64,000 nt of DNA from JAFAXA01 sp963777325 (GTDB taxonomy: Bacteria; Pseudomonadota; Alphaproteobacteria; Acetobacterales; Acetobacteraceae). Below are positions 8,450-17,978 of the stretch, piece after piece. The stretch spans positions 197,725 to 261,724 of the forward strand of contig CAVZQE010000005.1 in NCBI GenBank assembly GCA_963777325.1. Reading direction: 5' to 3'. How positions within the stretch are numbered: the stretch's first letter is position 1; every line of letters begins with the position of its first letter. The notes below the pieces were generated by a model that saw only the letters and a list, made by a program, of their open reading frames with translations, searched no databases and was not told the DNA's origin. A program made the translations under genes and the position numbers.

Positions 8450-9384
8450 GGCGCGACCCGCCGCGCCAGCACGGCCAGCACCGGTGCGCCGAGCAGGGCC
8501 GTCAGCACGCCCAGCCGTGGCTCGGCCGCCAAGGGCAGGGCGAGCGGGGCCAATCGGGCGACGATGTCCGCGCCGAGCAGCAGGGCCGCGCCAGCTGCGA
8601 GCGACGGCCCGAGCAGCGCGCCCGGACGGTCGCCGACGAGCGGGCGCAGCAGGTTCGGCACGACGAGGCCGACGAAGCCGATGCCGCCCGCGACCGCCGC
8701 GCCGCCGCCGACCGCCAGCGCCGTGCCGATGGCCGCCAGCCGCAACGTGCGCCCGACCGGCACCCCGAGCGTGCGCGCCGCGTCTTCGCCGAGGCTGAGC
8801 GCGTCGAGGCCGGCGCCAAGCCGGAGCAAGAGCGCGCAGCCGAGCGCGATCGGCGGGGCGGCGAGGGCGAGATGCTGGAGCGAACGGTCCTCAAGGCTTC
8901 CCATTAGCCAGACCGTGATCTCGGCCAGCGCGAACGGGTTCGGCGCGAGGGTCAGCGCGAGCGCGAGCAGGGCGGCGGCGATCGAGGACAGGGCGATGCC
9001 CGCGAGGATCAGCGACGGGCCGGACGGCGCGCGCCCGGCCGCCCCGAGCAGCAGCGCGCAGCCGCACGCCGCGCCTGCCAGCCCGGCCAGCGGCAGAGCA
9101 GGGGGAAAGGCGCGGGAAATGCCCCAGTAGAACACGACGACGGTTGCGAACGCCGCCGTGCCTGTGATGCCGAGCAGGCCGGGATCGGCGAGCCGGTTGC
9201 GCAAGCTCCCTTGCAGCACCGCGCCCGAGAGGCCGAGGCCGCCGCCGATCAGCAGCGCGAGCGCCGTCCGGGGCAGCCGGATCTGCAACAGGATCACGGA
9301 CGGCGGCACGCCGACGCCCCCGTCGCCGACCAGCAGTGACAGGCAGGCCAGGAGTGCCGCGATCAGCAGCATCCGCGCGGTCAT
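8446..9384 (-). CDS. FecCD/BtuC-family ABC transporter permease
   Basis: A 312-residue integral membrane permease of the FecCD family with about nine or ten hydrophobic helices. Typical segments are LRLPRT-like IRLPRTALALLIGGGLGLSG, LQGSLRNRLADPGLLGITG, and GGIGFVGLVVPNLLRPLVGD, the loop that contacts the ATPase. The ATG at 9384 overlaps the stop of the binding-protein gene as ATGA. The frame stays open far upstream, but that part is only the shadow of the binding-protein gene. It forms the channel of the putative cobalamin importer. Confidence 0.9.
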   Translation of the reverse strand: MTARMLLIAALLACLSLLVGDGGVGVPPSVILLQIRLPRTALALLIGGGLGLSGAVLQGSLRNRLADPGLLGITGTAAFATVVVFYWGISRAFPPALPLAGLAGAACGCALLLGAAGRAPSGPSLILAGIALSSIAAALLALALTLAPNPFALAEITVWLMGSLEDRSLQHLALAAPPIALGCALLLRLGAGLDALSLGEDAARTLGVPVGRTLRLAAIGTALAVGGGAAVAGGIGFVGLVVPNLLRPLVGDRPGALLGPSLAAGAALLLGADIVARLAPLALPLAAEPRLGVLTALLGAPVLAVLARRVAP

Positions 9385-10160
9385 CGGGCGAGACGCTGCA
9401 CGGCCTCCGCCGTGAAGGGACCGGCGCAGATCGTCAGGTCGGGCGGGATCTCGCGGCGGGGAATGCCGCGCGTGGCCGGATGGTGCAGGAGGTCGGTCGC
9501 GAGCGAGGGGAAGCGCGCGGGCGGAGGCGTCACCAGCAGGTCGGGAGGGTGCAGGAGCAGCTGTTCGAGGCCGACATGCCGGCCGGTCGCCATGTCGTCG
9601 AGACCGGCGGCTTCCAGTACGGCATGGCTCAGCGATCCCGGCCCGGGCGTATAGCCGCGCGGCTCCCAGGCGAGCGCGCGAAGCCGTCGGCCGGAGGGCG
9701 GCCGCACGGAGGCGAGCCGGGCGTCCATGTCCGCGATCAGCGCCTCGCCCCGCTCCGGCACCCCGAGCGCCGCCGCGAGCGTGCGGATCTCGGCCCGGAT
9801 CTGGGCGAAGTCGCGCGGCAGGCCGACCCGCAGCACCTGGATGCCCTGCCGCTCCAACAGGGCCAGCGTCGCCTGCGCGCCGAACGAGCCGGCCAGCACG
9901 AGATCGGGTTTCAGCGCGAGCACCGTCTCGGCATACGGGCGCACGGCCGGATAGGCGGCGGCGCGGTCCGCGACGTAGGAGAGCGCGGGATCGCGGGCGA
10001 GCCGCGAGAGCGCGGCGATCTTCTCCGGCGCCAGCAGCACGAGCATCTGGTCGGTGCAGAGATTGAGCGAGACCACCCGCTCCGGCGCGGCCATCGCCGG
10101 GAGCGCGGGGGCGAGGGCGAGGGCGATGGCGACCAGGCCCCGGCGCAGCCAACGGGTCAA
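9381..10160 (-). CDS. BtuF-like periplasmic binding protein
   Basis: A 259-residue helical-backbone binding protein of the cobalamin/siderophore class. A signal peptide (RRGLVAIALALAPALPAMAA) is cut near residue 25. The mature protein starts PERVVSLNLCTDQMLVLLAP, a very typical opening of BtuF/HmuT-like proteins, and continues with LKPDLVLAGSF. The most credible start is TTG at 10160, whose TTGA overlaps the stop of the CDF gene; no ATG or GTG fits. It would hand substrate to the BtuC/BtuD-like pair encoded downstream. Cobalamin is inferred from the adenosyltransferase gene in the same operon. Confidence 0.87.
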   Translation of the reverse strand: MTRWLRRGLVAIALALAPALPAMAAPERVVSLNLCTDQMLVLLAPEKIAALSRLARDPALSYVADRAAAYPAVRPYAETVLALKPDLVLAGSFGAQATLALLERQGIQVLRVGLPRDFAQIRAEIRTLAAALGVPERGEALIADMDARLASVRPPSGRRLRALAWEPRGYTPGPGSLSHAVLEAAGLDDMATGRHVGLEQLLLHPPDLLVTPPPARFPSLATDLLHHPATRGIPRREIPPDLTICAGPFTAEAVQRLAR

Positions 10161-11045
10161 AGCACGATCACGCCGTGATGCTTGGCCTTGCCCTCCGGCT
10201 CGACATGGATGGTGATGACCGCGCCCTCCATCGCTCCCTTGAGCGCCGCTTCCACGCGGTCGCAGATCGCGTGCGCGTCGGCGACCGTCATCGAGCCGGG
10301 CACGACCATGTGGAACTCCACGAAGGTGAGCTTGCCGGTGTAGCGCATGCGCAGGTCGTGCGCCTCGATCGCGCCCTCGGCGTTGTCGGCGACGAGCGTA
10401 CGGATGCGGTCCACCACCTCGGGGGCGGGGGCCGCGTCCATCAGCCCGCTCGCCGATTGCGAGATCATCGTGGCGCCCGACCAGAGCACATGCACGGCCG
10501 CCGAAGCGGCAATCAGCGGGTCGAGCCAGAGCTGCCCTGTCAGCAGCACGGCCCCGACGCCGGCCAGGATCGCAAGCGACGTCACTACGTCGGACAGCAC
10601 ATGACGGCCGTCGGCGGCGAGCGCCGGCGAGCGCAGCGCCCGTCCCTGTCGCAGCAGGAGCGCGCCCCAGCCGGCGTTGATAGCGGTCGCGAGCATGTTG
10701 GCGCCGATGCCCAGCCCCGGCATCGCGAGCGGTTGCGGGTGCTGGAAGCTCATCCAGGCGTGTTGCAGGATCGACAGCGCCGCGACGACGATGAACGCCC
10801 CCTCGACCACGGCGGAGAAGAACTCGGCCTTGTCGTGGCCGTAGGTGTGGTTCGCGTCGGCCGGCTTGGCCGCGACCCGCAGAGCCCAGAGCGCGACCGC
10901 TGAGGCGACCACGTTGACGATGCTCTCGAGCGCGTCGGAATAGAGCGCGGCGCTGCCGGTCAGCCACCAGGCGGCGGCCTTGAGGGCCAGTACCGATGCA
11001 GCCGACGCCGATACTGCCCGCCGCGATCCGTTCAGCCTTGCTCAA
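10157..11045 (-). pseudogene. cation diffusion facilitator (CDF) transporter, frameshifted at the 5' end
   Basis: Most of the protein is an intact CDF metal/proton antiporter. Helix 1 includes WWLTGSAALYSDALESIVNV, the HTYGHDKAEFFSA loop and the second metal motif HVLSDVVTS are present, and a C-terminal cytoplasmic domain ends the protein. The opening, MSKAERIAAGSIGV from a TTG at 11045, is in another frame. In the main frame no ATG, GTG or TTG occurs before 10912, inside the first helix. Removing one base near 10990 joins the halves as GVGASVLALKAAAW. It heads the cobalamin-type operon, which is unusual; cobalt or other divalent metal efflux is the family role. Confidence 0.8.
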
Positions 11046-11236
11046 CAGCCATCCAATCCCGTCGTCGCCCTGTGCCCCGGCCGTAAAACCCGGTCCCTGC
11101 GTTGGCTAGCCGCCCGCTCCGGGCCGAGCAAGATGGCCCGCTTGCGGCGATGAAGCCGAATTTACAGGCACGCCGCCTTGACCGAGGTGGGGGCAGCCGT
11201 CCTTTACGAAAATCAGCAATCTTCGGAAGGGTAAGC

Positions 11237-11887
11237 ATGGACACCGATGCCGCCCCGGGCCTGGTCGCGGCCGCCCGGATCGCCGCTGGCGACGATCGGA
11301 CACGCTACGACGACTTCGCCATCGCCCTGCATTGGCTTACCGTCGCCCTGGTGCTGACGCAATTCGGCCTGGCCGAACTCTGGGGCTTCGCGCCTCGCCC
11401 CACCCGTCACGTCATGATCGTTGCCCACATGTCGTTCGGAATCGTGCTGACGTTCGTGCTCGCCGTTCGCATCGCGTGGCGGCTGATCCCCGGGCACCAG
11501 GTCCGGACCGCTCTTTCGGGCTGGGTGGAGTTGGCCTCCAAGGCGGTGAGCTACCTGCTCTACGGATTGCTGGCGGTCCAGGCGGTACTCGGGTTCGTGC
11601 TGCGGTGGTCGGGCGACGAGGCCATGAGCTTCTTCGGTCTGCCGATCCCGCCGCCCTTCGCGCCATTCTCGAAGCCGCTCCATCACACGATCGGCGAGGC
11701 CCATAACTGGATCGGCTGGACCATCATCATCCTCGCCGCTGGACACGCGGCGGCGGCGCTGTTCCATCACTTCGTGCTGCGCGACGATGTGCTCTGGCGG
11801 ATGCTGCCGGGACGGCACGCGCGGCAGGAAGAACTGCAAGCGCCGTCGCCGGAGCGGGCCGCGCGCCTGTCAGGGCCGTCCGGGTAA
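11237..11887 (+). CDS. cytochrome b561 family protein
   Basis: A 216-residue four-helix membrane cytochrome b of the bacterial b561 (CybB) type, expected to move electrons from quinol using two b hemes. Histidines sit at expected helix positions: FAIALHWLTV in helix 1, MIVAHMSFGI in helix 2, LHHTIGEAHNWIGW in the third part and AAGHAAAALFHHFVL in helix 4. The ATG has GGAAGG 7 nt upstream; a longer in-frame reading from 11102 has no RBS and looks non-coding. The C-terminal 25 residues are an extra polar tail. It is monocistronic, 61 nt before the ABC ATPase gene. Confidence 0.88.
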   Translation: MDTDAAPGLVAAARIAAGDDRTRYDDFAIALHWLTVALVLTQFGLAELWGFAPRPTRHVMIVAHMSFGIVLTFVLAVRIAWRLIPGHQVRTALSGWVELASKAVSYLLYGLLAVQAVLGFVLRWSGDEAMSFFGLPIPPPFAPFSKPLHHTIGEAHNWIGWTIIILAAGHAAAALFHHFVLRDDVLWRMLPGRHARQEELQAPSPERAARLSGPSG

Positions 11888-11948
11888 CGGATGCGGCGCC
11901 GTCGCGGCGTCTTGGTAGCGGCGCGCGCGGCCGGTAGGGTCGCCGGCC

Positions 11949-12911
11949 GTGAGCCCGATCCTGGCGATCCGCGATCTCGTCGTCAGCTTTCCCTCGGCCG
12001 GCGGCCCGGTCCGGGCCGTGAACGGCGTCGGACTGTCGATCCCGGCCGCGCGCGTGCTGGCCCTCGTCGGCGAATCGGGGTCGGGGAAGTCGCTCAGCGG
12101 GGCCGCGATCATCGGCCTCGTGCCGCCGCCGGGTCGGATCGAGGCGGGGTCGATCCGTTTCGATGGCGAGGAACTGGTGGGGCGGGACGAAGCCTTTCTC
12201 CGCCGCCTGCGGGGCGGCCGCATCGCCACGATCCTGCAAGACCCGATGACGACGCTGAACCCGGTGATGCGGATCGGAACGCAGATGACGGAGGCGATAC
12301 GGGCGCACGGACGCGTAAGCCGGACGGCGGCGCGCGAGCGGGCCGGGGCGATGCTGGCGCGCGTCGGGATCGCCGATCCGGCTGCCCGCCTGCGCGCCTA
12401 TCCCCACCAACTCTCGGGCGGGATGCGGCAGCGGGTGGCGATTGCGATCGCATTGCTGAACGGGCCGGATCTCGTGATCGCCGACGAGCCGACCACCGCG
12501 CTCGACGTAACCCTGCAGGCGCAGATCCTCGCAGAGATGCAGGCGCTCGCACGGGACACGGCGACCGCGATCCTGTGGATCACGCACGACCTCTCAGTCG
12601 TTAGCGGCTTCGCCGACCGCATCGCCGTCATGTATGCCGGCCGCATCGTCGAAGAGGGCGAGGCGCGCGAGGTGCTCGCCCGCCCAGTCCACCCCTACAC
12701 GGCGGGCCTGATCGCGTCGGTCCCTGGCTGGACGGCTCCAGGCGCGCGGCTGCGATCCATCCCGGGCCTGCCGCCGCTTCCCGGCGCGGCGCCGTCCGGC
12801 TGCCCGTTCCGCGACCGCTGCCCGCTTGCGGCTCCGGTCTGCGCCGAGCCGCCGCCCGAAGTCGCGCGCGGCGGGTCGGTCGCCTGGTGCCACCGGCCGC
12901 TCGCCGGATGA
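11949..12911 (+). CDS. dipeptide/oligopeptide ABC transporter ATPase (DppD/OppD type)
   Basis: A 320-residue ATPase of the peptide/nickel importer class. Walker A is GESGSGKS (about 40-47), the Q-loop LQDPMTTLNPVMRIG, the signature YPHQLSGGMRQRVAIAIAL and Walker B LVIADEPTTALDV. The C-terminal oligopeptide-type domain has HPYTAGLIASVP and a cysteine-bearing GCPFRDRCPLAAPVC that in relatives can hold an iron-sulfur cluster. Start is GTG with a weak AGGG. The stop overlaps the next ATPase gene. No permease or solute-binding gene accompanies the pair. Confidence 0.9.
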   Translation: MSPILAIRDLVVSFPSAGGPVRAVNGVGLSIPAARVLALVGESGSGKSLSGAAIIGLVPPPGRIEAGSIRFDGEELVGRDEAFLRRLRGGRIATILQDPMTTLNPVMRIGTQMTEAIRAHGRVSRTAARERAGAMLARVGIADPAARLRAYPHQLSGGMRQRVAIAIALLNGPDLVIADEPTTALDVTLQAQILAEMQALARDTATAILWITHDLSVVSGFADRIAVMYAGRIVEEGEAREVLARPVHPYTAGLIASVPGWTAPGARLRSIPGLPPLPGAAPSGCPFRDRCPLAAPVCAEPPPEVARGGSVAWCHRPLAG

Positions 12912-13855
12912 CGAAGCTGCTCGAGCTTCGGGCGATCTCGATGCTGTACGGTCGCAAGCGGCCGGTTCGTGCGCTCGACGCCGTCGATCTCGCGATCGCC
13001 GCGGGCGAGGTGCTGGGCGTCGTCGGGGAATCCGGCAGCGGCAAGTCGACGCTCGGCCGGATCGCGGCCGGGATCGAAACGCCGAGCGCCGGGATCGTGC
13101 GTTGGCGCGGGGAGGACCGGGCGCTGCTCAGGGGCGCGGCGGCCAAGCAGGCCGGTCTCGCGGCCCAGATGATCTTCCAGGACCCGGCGACCTGCCTCAA
13201 TCCGCGCCTCCGCGTGCGCGAGCTGATCGGGGAAGCGCCGCGCGTGCATGGGCTGGTGCCGCGCCCGGCGCTCCGGACCCATGTGCTCGACCTGATGCAG
13301 CGCGTCGGCCTCGATCCGGCGCTGGCCGGCCGTTTTCCGCACGCATTGTCCGGCGGTCAGCGGCAGCGGGTCGGCATCGCCCGCGCGCTCGCCGTACGGC
13401 CGGCGCTCGTCGTGTGCGACGAGCCGGTGGCGGCGCTCGACATGTCGGTGCAGGCGCAGGTGATCAACCTCTTCGCCGATCTGCGCCGCGATCTCGGCCT
13501 CGCCTACCTCTTCATCAGCCACGATCTCGCGGTGGTGCGGCATCTGTCCGATCGCGTCGCCGTTCTGTATCTCGGCCGCCTGGTCGAGCTCGCCGCCACG
13601 AACGCGGTATTCGCGCGGCCGAACCATCCCTATACCGCCGGGCTGATCGGGGAGATCGCGGACCGCCTGGCCGCGCGCCGGACCTATGCGCGGGTCCCGG
13701 GCGAGATGCCCTCGCCGCTTGCGCCGCCACCCGGCTGCGCATTCCATCCGCGCTGCCCGCACGCCTTCGGCCGCTGCCGGGTGGAACGCCCGGCGCTGCG
13801 GGAAATCACGCCCGCGCATTGGTCCGCGTGCCACCTGAACGAGCGGGCGACGTAG
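12908..13855 (+). CDS. dipeptide/oligopeptide ABC transporter ATPase (DppF/OppF type)
   Basis: A 315-residue partner of the preceding ATPase. Walker A GESGSGKST, Q-loop IFQDPATCLNPRLRV, signature HALSGGQRQRVGIARAL, Walker B LVVCDEPVAALDMSVQ and the switch FISHDLAVVRH are all intact. The C-terminal domain carries NHPYTAGLIGEI and the cysteine-rich GCAFHPRCPHAFGRC. ATG overlaps the previous stop as ATGA. An in-frame GTG at 12887 is possible but less likely. The two ATPases should form a heterodimer on a permease pair encoded elsewhere. Confidence 0.9.
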   Translation: MTKLLELRAISMLYGRKRPVRALDAVDLAIAAGEVLGVVGESGSGKSTLGRIAAGIETPSAGIVRWRGEDRALLRGAAAKQAGLAAQMIFQDPATCLNPRLRVRELIGEAPRVHGLVPRPALRTHVLDLMQRVGLDPALAGRFPHALSGGQRQRVGIARALAVRPALVVCDEPVAALDMSVQAQVINLFADLRRDLGLAYLFISHDLAVVRHLSDRVAVLYLGRLVELAATNAVFARPNHPYTAGLIGEIADRLAARRTYARVPGEMPSPLAPPPGCAFHPRCPHAFGRCRVERPALREITPAHWSACHLNERAT

Positions 13856-13860
13856 GGCGA

Positions 13861-13899
13861 TGCCAAAAGAAAACCCCTCCCGCTGGGCGGCGGGAGGGG
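13861..13899 (-). terminator. rho-independent terminator of rpoH
   Basis: A 10-bp perfect stem (cccctcccgc at 13874-13883 and gcgggagggg at 13890-13899) with a 6-nt loop is followed on the minus strand by GTTTTCTTTT. It lies 22 nt after the rpoH stop codon, in the orientation of rpoH. It may also act partly on the convergent ATPase transcript, but on that strand there is only an A-run before the stem and no T-tract after it. Confidence 0.9.
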
Positions 13900-13921
13900 T
13901 GAATACAGGCGTCCGAAACCC

Positions 13922-14818
13922 CTACGACAAGGCCTGCGGCGCCGAGGCCAGCCGCCGTTCGGCGATCTGCGCCTTCATCGCTTTTTGCAGCTTCTCGAAA
14001 GCCCGCACCTCGATCTGCCGCACGCGCTCGCGCGAGATGCCGTATTGCTGCGACAGATCCTCGAGCGTCGTCGGATTGTCCCGCAAACGCCGCTCGATCA
14101 GGATGTGGCGTTCGCGGTCGTTCAGCGACTTGAGCGCGTTCGTCAGGAGCGCCTTGCGGCCGGACATCTCCTCGCGCTCGGCGACCGCCGTTTCCTGGCT
14201 CTCGGTTTCGTCGACCAGCCAGTCCTGCCACTCGCCCTCGCTGTCCGATCGGACCGGCGCGTTGAGGCTGTGGTCGGGCGCGGCGAGGCGGCGATTCATG
14301 CTGACCACGTCCTGCTCGGGTACGGCCAGCATCTTGGCGATCTTCGCCACCTGCTCGGGCTGCAGGTCGCCGTCCTCGATCGCCTGCATCTGGCCCTTGA
14401 GCCGGCGCAGGTTGAAGAACAGCTTCTTCTGCGCGGCCGTGGTGCCCATCTTCACGAGCGACCAGCTATGCAGGATGTATTCCTGGATCGCCGCCCGGAT
14501 CCACCACATGGCGTAGGTCGCGAGACGGAAGCCGCGATCCGGATCGAACCGCTTCACGGCCTGCATCATGCCGACATTGCCCTCGCTGATGAGCTCGCCC
14601 ACGGGCAGCCCATAGCCGCGATAGCCCATGGCGATTTTCGCGACGAGACGCAGGTGGGAGGTGACAAGCTTATGCGCCGCCTCCATATCTTCATGGTCGC
14701 GCCAGCGATGCGACAGCGACAGCTCCTCTTCCGGAGTGAGCATCGGAAACTTGCGGATCTCCTGCAGGTAGCGGGAGAGGTTGCCCTCCGGGGCAACATT
14801 GATGACGGCAGAGGCCAA
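13922..14818 (-). CDS. rpoH: RNA polymerase heat-shock sigma factor RpoH
   Basis: A 298-residue sigma-32 that directs transcription of chaperone and protease genes. Region 2 holds the core-binding and -10 recognition segments (GNVGMMQAVKRFDPDRGFRLATYAMWWIRA split around residue 81-110). The RpoH box, QKKLFFNLRRLK, is at about 130-141 and separates it from other group 3 sigmas. Region 4.2 with the -35 recognition helix is LEDLSQQYGISRERVRQIE. The start is TTG with AAAGGAG 8 nt upstream; no ATG gives the conserved N-terminus. A strong terminator follows. It is next to rluD, an arrangement common in alphaproteobacteria. Confidence 0.95.
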   Translation of the reverse strand: MASAVINVAPEGNLSRYLQEIRKFPMLTPEEELSLSHRWRDHEDMEAAHKLVTSHLRLVAKIAMGYRGYGLPVGELISEGNVGMMQAVKRFDPDRGFRLATYAMWWIRAAIQEYILHSWSLVKMGTTAAQKKLFFNLRRLKGQMQAIEDGDLQPEQVAKIAKMLAVPEQDVVSMNRRLAAPDHSLNAPVRSDSEGEWQDWLVDETESQETAVAEREEMSGRKALLTNALKSLNDRERHILIERRLRDNPTTLEDLSQQYGISRERVRQIEVRAFEKLQKAMKAQIAERRLASAPQALS

Positions 14819-15050
14819 TGGAAGGCTCCTTTCGCCTGCGCGGCCAATTACCCTACCCTTACGGCGTAGCGTCTGGCCGGTTTCTACACTTGGCGGTCAG
14901 GGATGCGGGAGAGCACTTCACGTCCCGGCGACCTGCCCCTTTCTGGCGGTAGGGCACCGGACGGTGCGGATGACGAAGGGCACCCGCCCGCGTCATTAGG
15001 CGTGGTTATACAGGACGAATTCGGTCCTGTCAAAAGTTTATTGCGCCGCG
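14819..15050. promoter_or_regulatory. rpoH upstream region
   Basis: This 232-nt gap between rluD (stop at 15051) and rpoH must contain the rpoH promoter. A moderately A/T-rich stretch near 15000-15045 (tataca, aaaagttta) is the best candidate for a core promoter, but I cannot assign -35 and -10 elements with confidence. The rpoH Shine-Dalgarno AAAGGAG lies at its left end. Confidence 0.4.
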
Positions 15051-16084
<1,034 letters not shown>

Positions 16085-16086
<2 letters not shown>

Positions 16087-16381
16087 GCGCGCGCTGAAGA
16101 CCCTGACGATCGCGATGGGGGTGGCGATCATCGTCGCGACCGCGGCGCTCGGCGTGCTGATCGCGCGCCGCCTCTCCGGGGCCGCCTCCGGCCGGGCGTT
16201 CACGAGCAGCCTGGACCAGCCGGACGGGACGCGCGTGGCCGCCATCGCGGGCGTTCAGGACCGGCTGGCGGTCTGGCTGCAAGGGGGAGGGGCCGACCGC
16301 GTGCTGCTGATCGACCCGCGCACCGGCGCCGTCTCCGGCCGTATCCTGCTGCCCGCCACGGCGGATGGAGTGCCCCGCTGA
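16085..16381 (+). CDS. small membrane-anchored protein (DUF6476-like)
   Basis: A 98-residue protein with one N-terminal membrane helix (ALKTLTIAMGVAIIVATAALG, residues 3-23, with a short positive tail IARR) and a soluble outer part that reads like a short beta-sheet (VAAIAGVQDRLAVWLQ, DRVLLIDPRTGAV). Small proteins of this design sit divergent to rluD in many alphaproteobacteria; I link it to DUF6476 on that basis and on the N-terminal sequence. Function unknown. Its ATG shares a CATG with the ATG proposed for rluD. The IS element lies just past its stop. Confidence 0.7.
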
Positions 16382-16386
16382 GGGGT

Positions 16387-16405
16387 ATCGGCGCGGCTGG
16401 CGGGT
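16387..16405 (+). repeat. 19-bp direct repeat, left copy (target duplication)
   Basis: The sequence atcggcgcggctggcgggt occurs here and again, identically, at 17795-17813, just outside the two ends of the transposon. It is the putative target-site duplication. Confidence 0.85.
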
Positions 16406-16465
16406 GTCAGTAGCTAGCCAAAGTGGCCGGTGCATGTAGCACTCGGTATGTCCGCTCCGTTCCCG

Positions 16466-16496
16466 ATCCGGTGGGGGTCGCGACCCCCCACCGGAT
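16466..16496 (-). terminator. palindrome inside the IS, behind the transposase
   Basis: ATCCGGTGGGGGTCGC is followed by its near-perfect reverse complement (one extra C), ending at 16496. It could fold into a 15-bp hairpin with almost no loop. It lies 33 nt beyond the transposase stop, between gene and left terminal repeat. Without a T-tract it is not a canonical terminator. A role in stopping read-through or in transposase binding is equally possible. Confidence 0.5.
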
Positions 16497-16528
16497 GGCG
16501 CGTCGAGCGGGTCCACGCGCTGGCCCGA

Positions 16529-17746
16529 TCAAGCCGCCTGCTTCATGGTTTGCGGCAGCTCTATTCCCGTTTCGTCGTAGCGGCCGATGCAGCGCGGGCC
16601 ATGGAACACGGCGTGGCTGCCGTCGGCGTAGCGCCGCACCTTCACCATCGCGCGCACATAGTGCGCCCGCAGCGGGCTGGGTGGGATTTGCAAGCGGATA
16701 CGATGCAGCACCACCGTGTTGTCATGGCCCACCTGACGCTCCTCCTGATGGCACAGCACCTCGGCCAAATCGATGCCCGATACCGCCGTGAAAGCCGTTC
16801 CGGCCTGCTCCGCCGCGACCGCAAATGAGCGTTGTGTTCGCCCACATAGTTTTGCCGCAGATAGGCGTTCGCCGCCGCAACCGTCGTGACGCGGCCAGCG
16901 CGAGCTCCTTGGGCAGCCGGTCCTGCAAGGTCCGGGACGCGCGCTCGGAGCGGCCGCGTGCCTCCGACAATCCCTGGCGAGTAGGCCGCGATGTGCTCGA
17001 TCCCAAGCTGCGCCAGCGCCCGGCCAACCTGCGTCTGCACCCGTGTGCTCACCTTCCCGCCCACGTCCGGCGTGTGGAAGTAATGGCTGCCGCGGTCGGT
17101 GTAGAGACTGCACGGCAGGCCGTGGGCAGTGAACACCTCCAGAAGCCCCGCAAACGTCGACGCCGTACCCTCCTCGGCAACCAGGATCGCCGAGTGGATC
17201 GCACCCGTCGCGGCGTCCAGCGTCACCACAAGATCGCAGGCAGGCGCGCCCGCCACCCATGCGAACCGCGACGCGTCCTGATGCAGCATCATCCCCGGCA
17301 TCGGGCGGCGCGGGCGCTTGCGGCGATGCGCGCCCCGCCGCGGCGCCGCCTCCAGCAAACCACGGCTTTGCAGGAACACCTTGGTCCAGGTGTAGCCCAG
17401 CTGAACGCGTGATCGCGCACCAGGTGCTCGTGAAAGTGCTTGGCCGTGAACCCAGCATACCGGCCCGATACAGCGCCTCAACCGAAACGGCCGTGTCCGC
17501 CGGGACACGGTTGGCCGCAGCCTGACCCAACCGGCGGTCCAACAGGCCGCTCTCGCCGCCCTCGCGGTAGCGGCCGCACCAACGGCGAAACGTCCGCTCG
17601 CCGACGCCAAGCAGCTCCGCCGCCTCCAGCTGGCTGACCTCGCGCCGCTCCCAACGATCCAGAACACTCCGGAACTTCATCATCCGTAAGCCGTCAAGAA
17701 CCTCCGTCCGACGCATCAGGCCCCCCAAGGGAAACCCCATCATCAC
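16529..17746 (-). pseudogene. IS transposase (ISNCY/IS1202 type), multiple frameshifts
   Basis: The N-terminal helix-turn-helix region is intact (DRWERREVSQLEAAELLGVG, then ERTFRRWCGRYREGG), as is the C-terminal part (LCHQEERQVGHDN, SPLRAHYVRAMVKVRRYADG). The middle, with the DDE catalytic core (LGYTWTKVFLQ, PGMMLHQDASRFAW, GLPCSLYTDRGSHYFHTPD, TQVGRALAQLGIEHIAAYSP), lies in a second frame, and SEARGRSERASRTLQDRLPK in a third before the frame returns. At least four frame changes are needed to read through. The copy therefore looks inactive unless several are sequencing errors. Confidence 0.85.
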
Positions 17747-17794
17747 CGGACAGATCGAGCGCTACCTAAACCGGACACATGCCTCGCTACCTAC

Positions 17795-17813
17795 ATCGGC
17801 GCGGCTGGCGGGT
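17795..17813 (+). repeat. 19-bp direct repeat, right copy (target duplication)
   Basis: Exact second copy of the 19-mer at 16387-16405. Together they define the transposon ends at 16405/16406 and 17794/17795. Confidence 0.85.
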
Positions 17814-17859
17814 TGAACTGGCCGCCGCCCTGGCCTAGAACCCGGCGCCCAGGCTCGAT

Positions 17860-17935
17860 GTCCCGTTCGTCTAGAGGCCCAGGACACCGCCCTCTCACGG
17901 CGGTAACAGGGGTTCGAATCCCCTACGGGACGCCA
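17860..17935 (+). tRNA. tRNA-Glu (CTC)
   Basis: A 76-nt cloverleaf with encoded CCA. Acceptor GTCCCGT pairs with ACGGGAC, the anticodon stem is CCGCC/GGCGG with loop CTCTCAC, giving anticodon CTC for codon GAG, and the T arm is GGGG-TTCGAAT-CCCC. It stands between the IS and a VapBC-type pair, so it may serve as an integration landmark, although no integrase is seen. Confidence 0.96.
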
Positions 17936-17978
17936 TCATGCCCCGAGTTGCGCGGCGAAGGCTTGCCTGCCGGCCGCT

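Larger units (their letters stand above)
16406..17794 (-). mobile_element. IS1202/ISNCY-like insertion sequence
   Basis: The element is bounded by an exact 19-bp direct repeat and by imperfect terminal inverted repeats of about 48 bp: from the left, gtcagtagctagcc...; from the right on the other strand, gtaggtagcgaggc.... Both ends then show a GTAGC..CTCG..TGTCCG block. It carries one transposase reading on the minus strand and an almost perfect palindrome behind it. Long target duplications are reported for IS1202-type elements, which fits. The insertion sits between the DUF6476-like gene and tRNA-Glu. Confidence 0.8.

Noticed and set aside
8446..10152. A 568-codon open frame covering the FecCD permease and beyond
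   Set aside because: Only the part from the ATG at 9384 resembles the permease; the rest is antisense-free shadow of the binding-protein gene in another frame, with Arg/Pro-rich nonsense.
11046..11236. Cobalamin riboswitch upstream of the btu-like operon
   Set aside because: I found no B12-box-like core or supporting stems in the region before the CDF gene.
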